From: Arthrobacter crystallopoietes
GTDB lineage: Bacteria; Actinomycetota; Actinomycetes; Actinomycetales; Micrococcaceae
Length of the DNA stretch: 64,000 nucleotides
Assembly: GCF_017603825.1 (NCBI RefSeq)
Contig: NZ_CP072014.1
Coordinates: 3,844,001-3,908,000, forward strand
Direction of reading: 5' to 3'
Under the pieces are notes generated by a model. That model was not told where the DNA came from and did no database searches. It saw nothing but the letters and a program-made list of their open reading frames with translations. Shown here in pieces: positions 44,770-53,597 of this stretch. Made by a program: the position numbers and the translations under genes. How positions within the stretch are numbered: the stretch's first letter is position 1; every line of letters begins with the position of its first letter.

Positions 44770-45906
44770 TTAGGAAACCTGTGCCGGATCCCAGCTGAGT
44801 GAACGTGCCGAATCGATGGTGGCCTGCCCCAGCACGCGGGTGCCCTGGTACAGCACCATGGTCTGCCCGGGCGCCACGCCGCGCATCGGCTCCACCAGCG
44901 TTACCACCAGCTCCGGCCGACCGTCGTCAGCTGGCTGCACCTGTGCCCGGGCCGCAACCGGGTCGCCATGGGCGCGCACCTGGACCATGCAGTCGAACTC
45001 GGTCTGCGACTCGACCTCGGCGATGGGGACGCCGGCCCAGGAGACCTTGATACCGCGCATCTGGTCCACGGCCAGCAGCGCTTCGGGGCCAACTACAACC
45101 TTGTTTTCCTTGGGCCGGATCTCCAGCACGAAGCGGGGCTTGCCGTCCGCTGCCGGGCGGCCCAATTTCAGGCCGCGGCGCTGGCCCACCGTGAAGGCGT
45201 TGGCGCCGTCGTGCTCTCCAACCACTTCGCCGGTCTGGTCCACGATCTGTCCGGTTTCCATCTCGATCTTCTCGGCCAGCCAGCCGCGCGTATCGCCGTC
45301 GGAAATAAAGCAGATGTCGTGGCTGTCCGGCTTGTTGGCCACGGAAAGTCCGCGCCTCTCGGCCTCCGCCCTGACCTCGGCCTTGGACGGGGTCTCGGCC
45401 AGCGGAAACATGGAATGTTTGAGCTGCTCGTGGGTGAGCACCCCGAGCACGTAGGACTGGTCCTTGGCCCAGTCGGCGGCCCGGTGCAGCTCCCGGTTGC
45501 CGTCCGCATCCTCGATCACCTTGGCGTAGTGCCCCGTGCACACGGCGTCGAACCCCAGCGCGAGCGCCTTCTCCAGCAGCGCGGCAAACTTGATCCGCTC
45601 GTTGCAGCGCATGCAGGGGTTCGGGGTGCGGCCGGCGGCATACTCGGCGATGAAGTCATCCACCACGTCTTCCTTGAACCGCTCGGAGAAGTCCCAGACG
45701 TAGTACGGTATGCCCAGGATGTCGCAGGCCCGCCAAGCGTCGCGGGAATCCTCGATAGTGCAGCAGCCGCGGCTGCCGGTGCGCAGCGTGCCGGGCATGC
45801 GGGACAGTGCCAGATGGACGCCGACCACATCGTGTCCGGCTTCCACCGCGCGCGCTGCTGCCACGGCGGAGTCAACCCCGCCGCTCATCGCTGCCAATAC
45901 CTTCAT
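44770..45906 (-). CDS. mnmA: tRNA-specific 2-thiouridylase MnmA
   Basis: A 378-residue ATP-dependent enzyme that thiolates U34 of tRNA-Lys, Glu and Gln. The PP-loop is MSGGVDSAV (7-15). Catalytic cysteines are Cys98 in TPNPCMRC and the later Cys in [12 protein letters not shown]. The C-terminal beta-barrel ([10 protein letters not shown] onward) binds RNA. The cysteine desulfurase directly upstream on the same strand is the expected sulfur donor. Confidence 0.95.
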   Translation of the reverse strand: MKVLAAMSGGVDSAVAAARAVEAGHDVVGVHLALSRMPGTLRTGSRGCCTIEDSRDAWRACDILGIPYYVWDFSERFKEDVVDDFIAEYAAGRTPNPCMRCNERIKFAALLEKALALGFDAVCTGHYAKVIEDADGNRELHRAADWAKDQSYVLGVLTHEQLKHSMFPLAETPSKAEVRAEAERRGLSVANKPDSHDICFISDGDTRGWLAEKIEMETGQIVDQTGEVVGEHDGANAFTVGQRRGLKLGRPAADGKPRFVLEIRPKENKVVVGPEALLAVDQMRGIKVSWAGVPIAEVESQTEFDCMVQVRAHGDPVAARAQVQPADDGRPELVVTLVEPMRGVAPGQTMVLYQGTRVLGQATIDSARSLSWDPAQVS

Positions 45907-45975
45907 GAAAAATCCTTATGTGTTGTGTTCAAATGCAGCGGTCCACGCCGGACCGAAGACTCTGACGGCTGGCTG

Positions 45976-47202
45976 CTATTGCCAGCGCTCGGTGCCGGCC
46001 GTGACGATGCTGGACATGTGCCCGGCCATGCCGGCTTTTTTGGCCCGCGCGTAGGCGTCCGGCAACACCTTCAACAATGCCTCAACGTCTTCGGCGGTCG
46101 ATGTATGCCCGAGGCTAAACCGTTGGGCGCCGCGCGCTTCGTCTTCGCCCAGCCCCATGGCCAGCAGCACGTGCGAGGGCCGCGGCACGCCGGCGGTGCA
46201 GGCGGAACCGGTCGAGGACTCCACCCCAGCCAGATCCAGCAGGAACAGCAGGGAGTCGCCTTCGCAGCCGGGGAAGGTGAAATGCGCATTGCCTGGCAGC
46301 CGCCTTCCCGCCAGCTGCGGATCCGGCGTGCCGCGCAGCACCGCCTCAGGAATTGCACTAACGACGCCGGCGATGAGCTTCTCGCGCAACCTCGCCAAAC
46401 GTTCGCTTTCTTCGGCAAGATTCCCGACCGCTGCCTCCGCCGCGGCGGCAAAGGCAGCAATGGCCGGCGTATCCAAGGTGCCGGAGCGGATGTCCCGTTC
46501 CTGCCCGCCGCCGTGCTGGACCGGCGTCAGCTTGACGCTGCGCCCCACCAGCAGCGCGCCGACACCCACCGGTCCGCCGATCTTGTGTCCGCTGATCGCC
46601 ATCGTATCCAAGCCGGATTCCTTAAAGGAGACCGGCAGGGAGCCGAAGGCCTGGACGGCGTCGGAATGGACAGGGATCCCGTGGGTGTGCGCCGCCTCGA
46701 CAATTTCGGCGATGGGCTGGACCGATCCCACCTCGTTGTTGGCCCACATGACCGTAACCAGCGCCACGGAGGAGGCGTCGGCGTCGAGCTCAGCCTGCAG
46801 GGCACGAAGCGAAACGACACCGTATGCGTCGACCGGCAGCCACACGATTTCAGCGCCCTCATGGGCGGCCAGCCATTCAACAGTATCCAGCACTGCGTGG
46901 TGCTCCACCGGGGAGCAGATGATCTTCCGGCGGCCGGGGTCAGCGTCGTGCCGTGCCCAGTAGAGGCCCTTGACTGCCAGATTGTCCGCTTCGGTGCCGC
47001 CGGAGGTGAAGATGATCTCGCTCGGATGTGCTCCAGCGGCCCCGGCCAGGGATTCGCGGGCATCTTCGACCACCCTTCGGGCACGGCGGCCGGAGCCGTG
47101 CAGCGAGGAAGGATTGCCGCTGCGGCTGAGTTCAGTGGTGAGTGCGGCCAGGGCCTGCGCCGAAATGGGCGTGGTCGCCGCGTGGTCTAGATACACGGGC
47201 AC
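45976..47202 (-). CDS. cysteine desulfurase (NifS/IscS family)
   Basis: A 408-residue PLP enzyme that mobilises sulfur from cysteine. PLP binds Lys207 in SGHKIGGP and the catalytic Cys is 335 in SSTGSACTAG. MPVYLDHAATTPIS and NPSSLHGSGRRAR are family openings. It is 69 bp upstream of mnmA on the same strand, so the sulfur probably goes to tRNA thiolation; a general Fe-S role is also possible. No scaffold genes are adjacent. Confidence 0.93.
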   Translation of the reverse strand: MPVYLDHAATTPISAQALAALTTELSRSGNPSSLHGSGRRARRVVEDARESLAGAAGAHPSEIIFTSGGTEADNLAVKGLYWARHDADPGRRKIICSPVEHHAVLDTVEWLAAHEGAEIVWLPVDAYGVVSLRALQAELDADASSVALVTVMWANNEVGSVQPIAEIVEAAHTHGIPVHSDAVQAFGSLPVSFKESGLDTMAISGHKIGGPVGVGALLVGRSVKLTPVQHGGGQERDIRSGTLDTPAIAAFAAAAEAAVGNLAEESERLARLREKLIAGVVSAIPEAVLRGTPDPQLAGRRLPGNAHFTFPGCEGDSLLFLLDLAGVESSTGSACTAGVPRPSHVLLAMGLGEDEARGAQRFSLGHTSTAEDVEALLKVLPDAYARAKKAGMAGHMSSIVTAGTERWQ

Positions 47203-47249
47203 ACCAGAATTCTACCGGTCGCACGAAGAGTTCACGAAAATCCACTCCA

Positions 47250-47278
47250 TTGACTTCCATCAGCACCCTTTCTAAAGT
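47250..47278 (+). promoter_or_regulatory. sigma-70-like promoter of the flavoprotein gene
   Basis: TTGACT (47250-47255) and TAAAGT (47273-47278) are separated by exactly 17 bp. The predicted start near 47285 gives a leader of about 65 nt before the ATG at 47351. Confidence 0.7.
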
Positions 47279-47350
47279 CATAAATACCCGTTTTAGAGCA
47301 GAAGCAATCCGCAGCCAGCACCGCACGCCATGCAGTCAAGGAGCGCCATC

Positions 47351-48574
47351 ATGGGGACCACATCAATCGTTATTGCGGGTGCGGGCCTCGCCGGCGCCAC
47401 AGCTGCCGAAACCCTGCGCAGCGAAGGCTTCACCGGCGATATCACGCTGGTCGGCGCAGAGCCCCACGAGCCGTACATCCGGCCGCCGCTGTCCAAGGCC
47501 TACCTGGCCGGGAGCGAGGACGCTGCCGCTGCCCTGGTCAAGGACCCCGGCTGGTACGCGGAGAACAAGGTTGATCTGCGGCAGCAGACATCAGTGGAGT
47601 TCCTCGATCCGCCCGGCCATTCCGTGACTCTGGCCGACGGCACGAAGCTTGGCTACGGACAGTTGCTGCTTGCTACCGGCGCTTCATCCCGGAGGCTGGA
47701 TATCCCCGGCGCGGATCTGCAGGGCATTCATTACCTGCGCTCCCTCGAAGAGAGCAGCGCGCTCCACTCCGCGCTGGCCGGAGGCGGCAAAAAGCTCGTG
47801 GTCATCGGACTTGGGTGGATCGGCATGGAAGTCGGCGCCACGGCCCGGCAGCTGGGCAACGACGTAACGCTCGTCGGGCCCGAGGATGTGCCGCTGGGCC
47901 ATGCATTGGGCACTCTCATCGGCAACCAGTTCGCGGACCGGCACCGGCGGGAAGGCGTTGTCATCCGTACCGGCATGACGCCGCTGGAGTTCACCGGTAG
48001 GGAGAACAGGGTTGAGGAAGTGGTCCTTGAGGGCGGCGAGCGCCTACCCGCGGACCTGGTGCTCGTTGCCATCGGAGCCGTCCCGAACACCGCCCTGGCC
48101 AAGGCGGCCGGGCTGGCCGTGACCAACGGAATCGATACGGACCAAAGCCTGCGCACTTCCGCAGCGGACGTGTTCGCCGCCGGAGATGTCGCCAACGCCT
48201 ATCATCCGGCACTCGGCCGCCCGCTGCGCAGCGAACACTGGGCCAACGCGATCGCCCAGGGCAAGACGGCGGCGCGGGTGATGCTGGGCCAGGATGCGGT
48301 CAACGACGACATTCCCTACTTCTACACGGACCAGTTCGATATCGGCATGGAGTATTCCGGCTACTTCCCCTGGGCCACGGCCGAACCGGTCATCCGCGGC
48401 GACCTGGACGCTTTGGAGTTCATTGCGTTCTGGTTGCGGGAAGGACGCGTGGTGGCTGGTATGAATGTAAATGTCTGGGATGTGCAGGACGACATCCAGG
48501 ACCTGATCCGCTCCGGCCGCCCCGTTGAAGCGGTGGACCTATCCAACGCTGCCAAGGAGCTGAAGAGCCTGTGA
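47351..48574 (+). CDS. FAD-dependent ferredoxin/rubredoxin reductase-like oxidoreductase
   Basis: A 407-residue flavoprotein of the putidaredoxin-reductase type. The FAD motif is IVIAGAGLAGATAAETL, the NAD motif VVIGLGWIGMEVGATAR and the second FAD motif VFAAGDVAN; a C-terminal reductase domain includes YFYTDQFDIGMEYSGYF. It likely transfers electrons from NAD(P)H to a [2Fe-2S] ferredoxin for a P450 or oxygenase, but neither lies in the window. ATG at 47351 has an aaggag site 8 nt upstream; the earlier ATG at 47330 lacks one. Its stop overlaps the folP2-like start (GTGA). Confidence 0.87.
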   Translation: MGTTSIVIAGAGLAGATAAETLRSEGFTGDITLVGAEPHEPYIRPPLSKAYLAGSEDAAAALVKDPGWYAENKVDLRQQTSVEFLDPPGHSVTLADGTKLGYGQLLLATGASSRRLDIPGADLQGIHYLRSLEESSALHSALAGGGKKLVVIGLGWIGMEVGATARQLGNDVTLVGPEDVPLGHALGTLIGNQFADRHRREGVVIRTGMTPLEFTGRENRVEEVVLEGGERLPADLVLVAIGAVPNTALAKAAGLAVTNGIDTDQSLRTSAADVFAAGDVANAYHPALGRPLRSEHWANAIAQGKTAARVMLGQDAVNDDIPYFYTDQFDIGMEYSGYFPWATAEPVIRGDLDALEFIAFWLREGRVVAGMNVNVWDVQDDIQDLIRSGRPVEAVDLSNAAKELKSL

Positions 48575-49503
48575 CGGAGACTGCGCTACCCGGCATTTAC
48601 CTGCCGACCCTCGACCATCCGGTCCATACCTTCGGTGACCGGAAGATCGATTTCAACAGCCAGGTAGCGCTGATGGCCATCATCAACCGCACGCCCGATT
48701 CCTTTTACGACGGCGGCCGGACGTTTGCGCTGGAGACAGCGGTGGACGCGTGTCTGCAGGCAGTTGACGATGGCGCCGACTGGGTCGATATCGGTGGCGT
48801 ACCGTTTGCGCCGGGGCCGGCTTTGAGCGCAGCCGAAGAGGCCGAGCGGATCGTGCCGGTCATTCAGGCTGTCCGCGCAAAGTCCAACGTCATCATTTCG
48901 GCCGACACTTTTCTGCCCGAGGTCGCAGAGGCGAGCATTAAGGCTGGCGCCAACGTTATCAACGACACCACCGGACTGCAGAACAAAGACCTCGCCGCCG
49001 CCGTGGCCGCCGGCGGCGCCCATCTGGTCATCACGCATTCGCTGGCGGCACCGCGTACCGTCTATCCGCGTCCCCAGTACAACGACGTTGTCAGCGAAAT
49101 TACCGACTTCCTGCGGCGCAAAGTGGATCTGGCCGTGGAGCTGGGCATCGCCCCCGGGAAAATCGTCATCGACCCGGGCCATGACCTGAACAAGAACACC
49201 CTGCACTCGCTGGAGATCACCCGCCGTTTCCAGGAAATAGCCGCGCTCGGTTTCCCTGCGCTGGCCGCCGTGTCGAACAAGGACTTCATCGGCGAGACGC
49301 TGGACCAGCCCAAGCAGGACCGCTTATCCGGATCCCTCGCTGCCGCCGTCATCTGCATTATGAACGGGGCCAGAATCGTCCGGATGCATAACGTCCCCGA
49401 AGCCAAGTCGGCCGTGCGCTTTACTGAAGCGGCGCTGGGCTGGCGCGAGCCGGCATATCTGAAACACAACATGGGCGAGTTCAACGAGCCGGCGCAGCCG
49501 TGA
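48571..49503 (+). CDS. folP2: FolP2-type dihydropteroate synthase paralogue
   Basis: A 310-residue TIM barrel of the pterin-binding family. LMAIINRTPDSFYDGG, DWVDIGGVPFAPGP, INDTTGLQ, IDPGHDLNKNTLHSLEITRR and VSNKDFIGETL follow the order of dihydropteroate synthase. The details match mycobacterial FolP2 rather than FolP1: NRTPDSFYD, IDPxHD(L/F)xKNT and SNKD(F/V)(I/V)GET. The canonical STRPG and HMRG-type motifs are changed. FolP2 proteins have been reported not to act as the main synthase, so folate synthesis should not be assumed. Translationally coupled to the flavoprotein. Confidence 0.8.
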   Translation: MTETALPGIYLPTLDHPVHTFGDRKIDFNSQVALMAIINRTPDSFYDGGRTFALETAVDACLQAVDDGADWVDIGGVPFAPGPALSAAEEAERIVPVIQAVRAKSNVIISADTFLPEVAEASIKAGANVINDTTGLQNKDLAAAVAAGGAHLVITHSLAAPRTVYPRPQYNDVVSEITDFLRRKVDLAVELGIAPGKIVIDPGHDLNKNTLHSLEITRRFQEIAALGFPALAAVSNKDFIGETLDQPKQDRLSGSLAAAVICIMNGARIVRMHNVPEAKSAVRFTEAALGWREPAYLKHNMGEFNEPAQP

Positions 49504-49519
49504 CCGAAGGGAAGAATTT

Positions 49520-50320
49520 ATGACGGACGGCTCGGTGCCCAGGACTGCTGCACGGCTTGCCGCCATCAACCGGATCTTTCCGGAGCCGGCCGCTGACGCC
49601 ACCGACGAGCAGTTGCTTCAGTGGTACGGCGAACTGCCGCGCACCGGGCCCTGGGTGCGCTTCAATTTTGTCTCCAGCCTCGACGGCGCCGCCACCCACG
49701 AGGGCAGATCCGGCCCCCTGGGCAACGAGGTGGACCAGCACGTTTTCTCGCTGCTGCGCAGGCTTGCCGATGTCATCCTCATCGGAGCCGGCACCATCCG
49801 CGCCGAGGGATACGGCGGAGAACTGCTCTCGGCCGAGAGCCGGCAGTGGCGGATAGAACACGGCATGCCGGCCCGCCCTGCGTTCGCCGTCGTTTCCGGT
49901 TCCCTGAATCTGGACCCGGACAGCGAACTGTTTGTCCAGGCACCGGTCCGTCCGCTGCTGCTCACCACCGCCAGGGCCGATGCCGGCCGCCGGCGCGCAC
50001 TGGAAGAGGTTGCGGAGGTCGTCGATGCCGGGGACCAGTGGGTGGAACCGGCCAGGATCGTTGAGATCCTGACCTCCAGGGGCCTGACCCAGATCCACAG
50101 CGAGGGCGGGCCGACCCTCCTTGGCTCCTTCGAAGCCGCCGGACTGGTCGACGAACTGTGCCTGACCATGAGTCCCATCCTGGCCGGGGGAACCGGCAAA
50201 CGGGTGGCCGATCATGTAGCCGACCACGCACCGCAGGCCATGACGCTGGCCCATATCCTCGAATCGGACTCGATGCTGCTGCTGCGCTACGTCTCGATGG
50301 CTCCGGCTACCCAGCGCTGA
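49520..50320 (+). CDS. RibD C-terminal-domain pyrimidine reductase family protein
   Basis: A 266-residue stand-alone reductase of the dihydrofolate-reductase-like RibD_C family. WVRFNFVSSLDGAATHEGRSGPLGNEVDQHVFSLLR, LIGAGTIRAEGYG and LTQIHSEGGPTLLGSFEAAGLVDELCLTMSPIL are the substrate and NADPH-binding motifs. No deaminase domain is fused. Such stand-alone forms are common in actinobacteria next to folP2-like genes; the substrate may be a riboflavin- or pterin-type compound, which is not proven. Confidence 0.85.
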   Translation: MTDGSVPRTAARLAAINRIFPEPAADATDEQLLQWYGELPRTGPWVRFNFVSSLDGAATHEGRSGPLGNEVDQHVFSLLRRLADVILIGAGTIRAEGYGGELLSAESRQWRIEHGMPARPAFAVVSGSLNLDPDSELFVQAPVRPLLLTTARADAGRRRALEEVAEVVDAGDQWVEPARIVEILTSRGLTQIHSEGGPTLLGSFEAAGLVDELCLTMSPILAGGTGKRVADHVADHAPQAMTLAHILESDSMLLLRYVSMAPATQR

Positions 50321-50462
50321 GTCGCTGCCGGAGCAGCCAACGGCACCCGGAACCCCGCCCGTCTCCGGTTCGTTGAAATCCCGACGGAAGAACGGGCGCA
50401 GGCAGCGCTAGACTTGCGTTCGAAATACCGGCCGTTTCGGTCGGCTACAGGAAAGGCGGCAG

Positions 50463-51401
50463 GTGACTCCCCCATCCCACTATGAGACCTTGGGGCTGCC
50501 TGCCAATGCCACCGCACAGCAGATCAAGGCGGCATACCGCCGGGCCGCGCGTGCCACCCATCCGGACCACGGCGGCGACCCCTCAGCGTTCCGCCAGGTG
50601 ACCCTCGCCTACGAAGTGCTCAGCAACCCACAGGCCCGGGCCCGGTACGACCGGTCTTATGGGACGGCGTCGGTCCCTAATCCACCCACGGACAGTGAAG
50701 AGGCCTTTGCCGCCGGCTCCACTTTCACTACTGCTCCTCATCGCCGTCCCGGCGAACGGCGTCCGGCCGTCGCAGACCCGGCCGTCTATGTTCCGTCCTA
50801 TGACTCGGCCGAGGCGTCAAGCCTTGTGCCGCCGTCCCTGGCGGGTCAGCAGATCCACGGGGCACCACGCAAACGCGGCGTCTTCGGCGCGGCATCACGG
50901 CTGCAGCGGGAAGCCCGGACGGTACGGCTGCTGTCCCAGCAGATCCTGCCCGAGATGCCCTCCGCCCGCCTTGTCAACGGCCTCCATTCCCCCGCCGGCC
51001 GCGGTTTCATCGACCACGCCCTGCTGGCCGGCTACCGGCTGGCCCTGATTGATTCCATGCTGCTGCCCAAAGGGATTTTCCGGTGGGACGGCTACACCCT
51101 GCGTAAGGACGGTCGTATTGTCGAACCGCCCCAGCTGGTGCCCGCGGTCCGGCGCATGCAAGACCTCTTTCCAGAACTGAATGTGCAGGGGTGGACAGTC
51201 ATCCATTCGCCGGATGGTAACCTGCATGAACCTGTGGTCGACTACGCGCGCGGCTACGATCCCCACTCGCATGCCCCGGTCCATGTAGTGAACGCCGCCC
51301 GGCTGATCCGCGAGCTGAAAAATTTCCTGGGCAGCGGCCCCGCTCCCAATACCGTGCATGTCCCCTCGCTGGGACGGCTGCTCTCCGGCATGCACAAATA
51401 A
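50463..51401 (+). CDS. J-domain protein
   Basis: A 312-residue protein with an N-terminal J-domain (about 1-65). The HPD triad is in THPDHGGD and the last helix contains AYEVLSNPQARARYDRSYG. The middle is disordered and the C-terminal half (about 135-312) is an unrecognised conserved domain with VRLLSQQILPEMPSARLVNGLH and YRLALIDSMLLPKG, found in other actinobacterial J proteins. No zinc-finger or substrate-binding DnaJ domain is present, so it probably recruits DnaK to a specific client. GTG start. Confidence 0.85.
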   Translation: MTPPSHYETLGLPANATAQQIKAAYRRAARATHPDHGGDPSAFRQVTLAYEVLSNPQARARYDRSYGTASVPNPPTDSEEAFAAGSTFTTAPHRRPGERRPAVADPAVYVPSYDSAEASSLVPPSLAGQQIHGAPRKRGVFGAASRLQREARTVRLLSQQILPEMPSARLVNGLHSPAGRGFIDHALLAGYRLALIDSMLLPKGIFRWDGYTLRKDGRIVEPPQLVPAVRRMQDLFPELNVQGWTVIHSPDGNLHEPVVDYARGYDPHSHAPVHVVNAARLIRELKNFLGSGPAPNTVHVPSLGRLLSGMHK

Positions 51402-51426
51402 CCCTTGACGCCGCGGCGTGCATAGG

Positions 51427-51903
51427 ATGGAGAGCGTGTTCCGCATTCTCTTCTATACCCCTGAAATCCCGGGCAACACGGGAAACGCCATCCGCCTGGC
51501 CGCGATTACCGGCGCCGAACTGCATCTGGTGGAACCGCTCGGCTTCTCCTTCGATGACGCCAAGCTTCGCCGTGCCGGACTGGATTACCATGATCTGGCG
51601 GTGGTCCATGTTCACAAGTCGCTGCAGGCAGCCTGGGACGCTCTGCAGCCCGAACGTGTCTACGCGTTCACGTCCGACGGTGAACAGGCCTACACGGAGA
51701 TCGCCTACGCTCCCGGCGACGTGCTGCTTTTCGGCCCCGAATCGGTGGGGCTGCCCGAGGATGTCAAGCACGATCCCCACGTCACCGCCCGCCTGCGCCT
51801 GCCCATGCGGCCGTCCCTGCGCTCGTTGAACCTCGCAAACTCGGCGTCCATCGCCATCTATGAGGCCTGGCGGCAGCACGGTTTCGCCGGCGCACAACTC
51901 TAG
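51427..51903 (+). CDS. trmL: tRNA (cytidine(34)-2'-O)-methyltransferase TrmL
   Basis: A 158-residue SPOUT methyltransferase acting on the wobble base of tRNA-Leu. FRILFYTPEIPGNTGNAIRLA opens the fold, LFGPESVGLP is the motif 2 loop and SLNLANSASIAIYEA forms the knot that binds S-adenosylmethionine. Three in-frame starts lie within 18 bp (51418, 51427 and GTG at 51436); 51427 is a compromise because ribosome sites are weak. Probably monocistronic. Confidence 0.9.
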   Translation: MESVFRILFYTPEIPGNTGNAIRLAAITGAELHLVEPLGFSFDDAKLRRAGLDYHDLAVVHVHKSLQAAWDALQPERVYAFTSDGEQAYTEIAYAPGDVLLFGPESVGLPEDVKHDPHVTARLRLPMRPSLRSLNLANSASIAIYEAWRQHGFAGAQL

Positions 51904-51963
51904 AACTTCATCCCCATTCACCCCGCCGCCCTTCTGAAGGCCGCGGCACTATGCTAAGGACTT

Positions 51964-52575
51964 ATGGAAACGCCACTGCCCCGAGACGACAAGGCTTCTT
52001 CATCTACCCCGGATTACGAGCCTGACTACGAACCCGAGCAGAACGCATCGGATACCGGCGCTTCCGAGGACCCGTCGGTGCTGCACGCAGACCAGCTCAC
52101 GGCAGAAGACGATATTCCAGCGCGCAGGCCGATGCCGGCCGCGACCAAGTGGATCCTGGTAGCTGTCGCCGTCGTTGTTTTGATTATCGGAGCTATTGCC
52201 GCCGTACAAACTCTGGGCCGCTCCGCCGAGCAGGATGTACTCGATGCGTCGGACGTAGCCACCGCCAGCGTGGAAGGCAACGACGGCGCCAGTGCCGACG
52301 TTGCAGTCTCCACCGACAGGAACGCCGCCGTCCTGACCTTCCGGAGCCTGTCTGCCGCCGGCGACGGCCAGATATACCAGCTCTGGAAAATCCCGGCGAA
52401 CGGGTCGGCACCGCAATCAGTGGGAGCGCTCAGCAGCGAAAACATCTCCGGCGAGGAACCTGTGATCATCGAAAATGTGATCGGTTTCAGTGAGGTTGCC
52501 TTGACCTTGGAGGCCCGCGGCGGCGCGCAGTCGCCGACGCCCCCGTTCACCCTGTCCGTCCCGCTGGACCAGTAG
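51964..52575 (+). CDS. membrane protein with RskA-type C-terminal domain
   Basis: A 203-residue single-pass protein. The first 60 residues are acidic and disordered, one membrane helix spans about 62-84, and the extracytoplasmic domain matches the anti-sigma-K C-terminal region (DRNAAVLTFRSLSAAGDGQIYQLWKIPANG). The cytoplasmic part lacks a visible zinc-finger anti-sigma domain and no sigma factor gene is adjacent, so a true anti-sigma function is doubtful. A sensor-like or solitary RskA-domain protein is the safer description. Confidence 0.75.
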   Translation: METPLPRDDKASSSTPDYEPDYEPEQNASDTGASEDPSVLHADQLTAEDDIPARRPMPAATKWILVAVAVVVLIIGAIAAVQTLGRSAEQDVLDASDVATASVEGNDGASADVAVSTDRNAAVLTFRSLSAAGDGQIYQLWKIPANGSAPQSVGALSSENISGEEPVIIENVIGFSEVALTLEARGGAQSPTPPFTLSVPLDQ

Positions 52576-52580
52576 CCGCA

Positions 52581-52619
52581 CGAGGGCCCTCGCCGCATGT
52601 TGCCTGGCAAGGGCCCTCG
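52581..52619. terminator. bidirectional terminator hairpin
   Basis: CGAGGGCCCT (52581-52590) and AGGGCCCTCG (52610-52619) form a perfect 10-bp stem between the converging RskA-like and PIG-L genes. Confidence 0.75.
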
Positions 52620-52624
52620 GTTCG

Positions 52625-53392
52625 CTAGAAACCGGCGATCGTGGCTGGAGTGTTGATGCCAATTACATGGAAGGCCTCGGCACTGCGGCCTTCCTCCAGA
52701 CCGCCACGGCGCGCGTTGGTACGCAACATCGAGCGGACCCTTGCATCCATCCGCTCCACGTCCGGGTGCTGGCTAGCATGGATCCGGATTGCTTGCACCT
52801 TGGTGTCGACAAACTCGGTGATATCGACAAAATGGTTCTCCCGCTCGGCCGGCCCGCCGAAGAACCATAGATACGGGACTTTGTAGGCGGGCAGGCCGGC
52901 TTCGGCAAGTTCCGGATAAGCAAACGGATTCTCCACCGCGGGATAGACCGCACGGGTAACCGCCTCACCGCAGGCCAAATGATCCGGATGGCTCTTCTGG
53001 ATCCGGTCCCACGCCCGTTCCGGGTGCATGGCGAGCACAATATCCGGACGGATTTTCCGCATCAATTCCACCACCATGCCGACAACCTCATAGCTCGGCT
53101 CCAGAAAACCGTCCCGCTGGTGGAGGAAATGCAGGTCCGTCACGCCGCAAATCCGTGCTGCCTCGGCCTGTTCAGCCGCGCGCATCGCCACGATTTCCGG
53201 ACGGTGGGCCGCGTCGAATCCCCCGGCATCTCCGTCGGTCATGATGCAATAGCTCACCTGCGTGCCGCCGGCGGTCCAGCGTGCGATGGTTCCGGCGGCA
53301 CCGAAATCCAGGTCGTCAGGATGAGCCGCGAAGACCAGGACCCGCTCAGGCGCGGTGGCTGACCCCTCGGCTTCCGTAGGCAATGCTGGCAT
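52625..53392 (-). CDS. PIG-L family deacetylase
   Basis: A 255-residue zinc-dependent N-deacetylase of the LmbE/PIG-L family. The metal and catalytic motif is AAHPDDLDFG; the third metal ligand is probably a histidine in SHPDHLACG. Related actinobacterial enzymes act in mycothiol metabolism (MshB, Mca) or on GlcNAc-containing compounds. This sequence is shorter than Mca and lacks clear MshB features, so the substrate is left open. Both flanks are terminator hairpins, so it is likely monocistronic. Confidence 0.87.
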   Translation of the reverse strand: MPALPTEAEGSATAPERVLVFAAHPDDLDFGAAGTIARWTAGGTQVSYCIMTDGDAGGFDAAHRPEIVAMRAAEQAEAARICGVTDLHFLHQRDGFLEPSYEVVGMVVELMRKIRPDIVLAMHPERAWDRIQKSHPDHLACGEAVTRAVYPAVENPFAYPELAEAGLPAYKVPYLWFFGGPAERENHFVDITEFVDTKVQAIRIHASQHPDVERMDARVRSMLRTNARRGGLEEGRSAEAFHVIGINTPATIAGF

Positions 53393-53532
53393 GTGTTTTC
53401 TTAACCCTTCCGCTTGCGGCTTTCCGCGGCTGCCTGCGGTCGCGCAGGGCTCGGCCGGTACAGCTTAGCTAACCATACCGGCCGCATCCGGGGCTTGAGG
53501 CCCCCAACAGCCGCAGCTCGGAAAGGACGCAA

Positions 53533-53584
53533 AAAGAACCGGCCGCGGAACCCTATGGAGGTTCCGCAGCCGGTCTGGTTCTTT
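53533..53584 (-). terminator. strong intrinsic terminator of htrA
   Basis: A long stem pairs AAAGAACC plus GCGGAACC with GGTTCCGC plus GGTTCTTT. On the minus strand it ends in a run of five T, directly after the protease stop. Confidence 0.85.
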
Positions 53585-53597
53585 GCTAAAGGCCGAT

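Noticed and set aside
44968-47190. A 740-codon plus-strand frame opposite mnmA and the cysteine desulfurase
   Set aside because: Both minus-strand genes have intact catalytic motifs; the plus frame has none.
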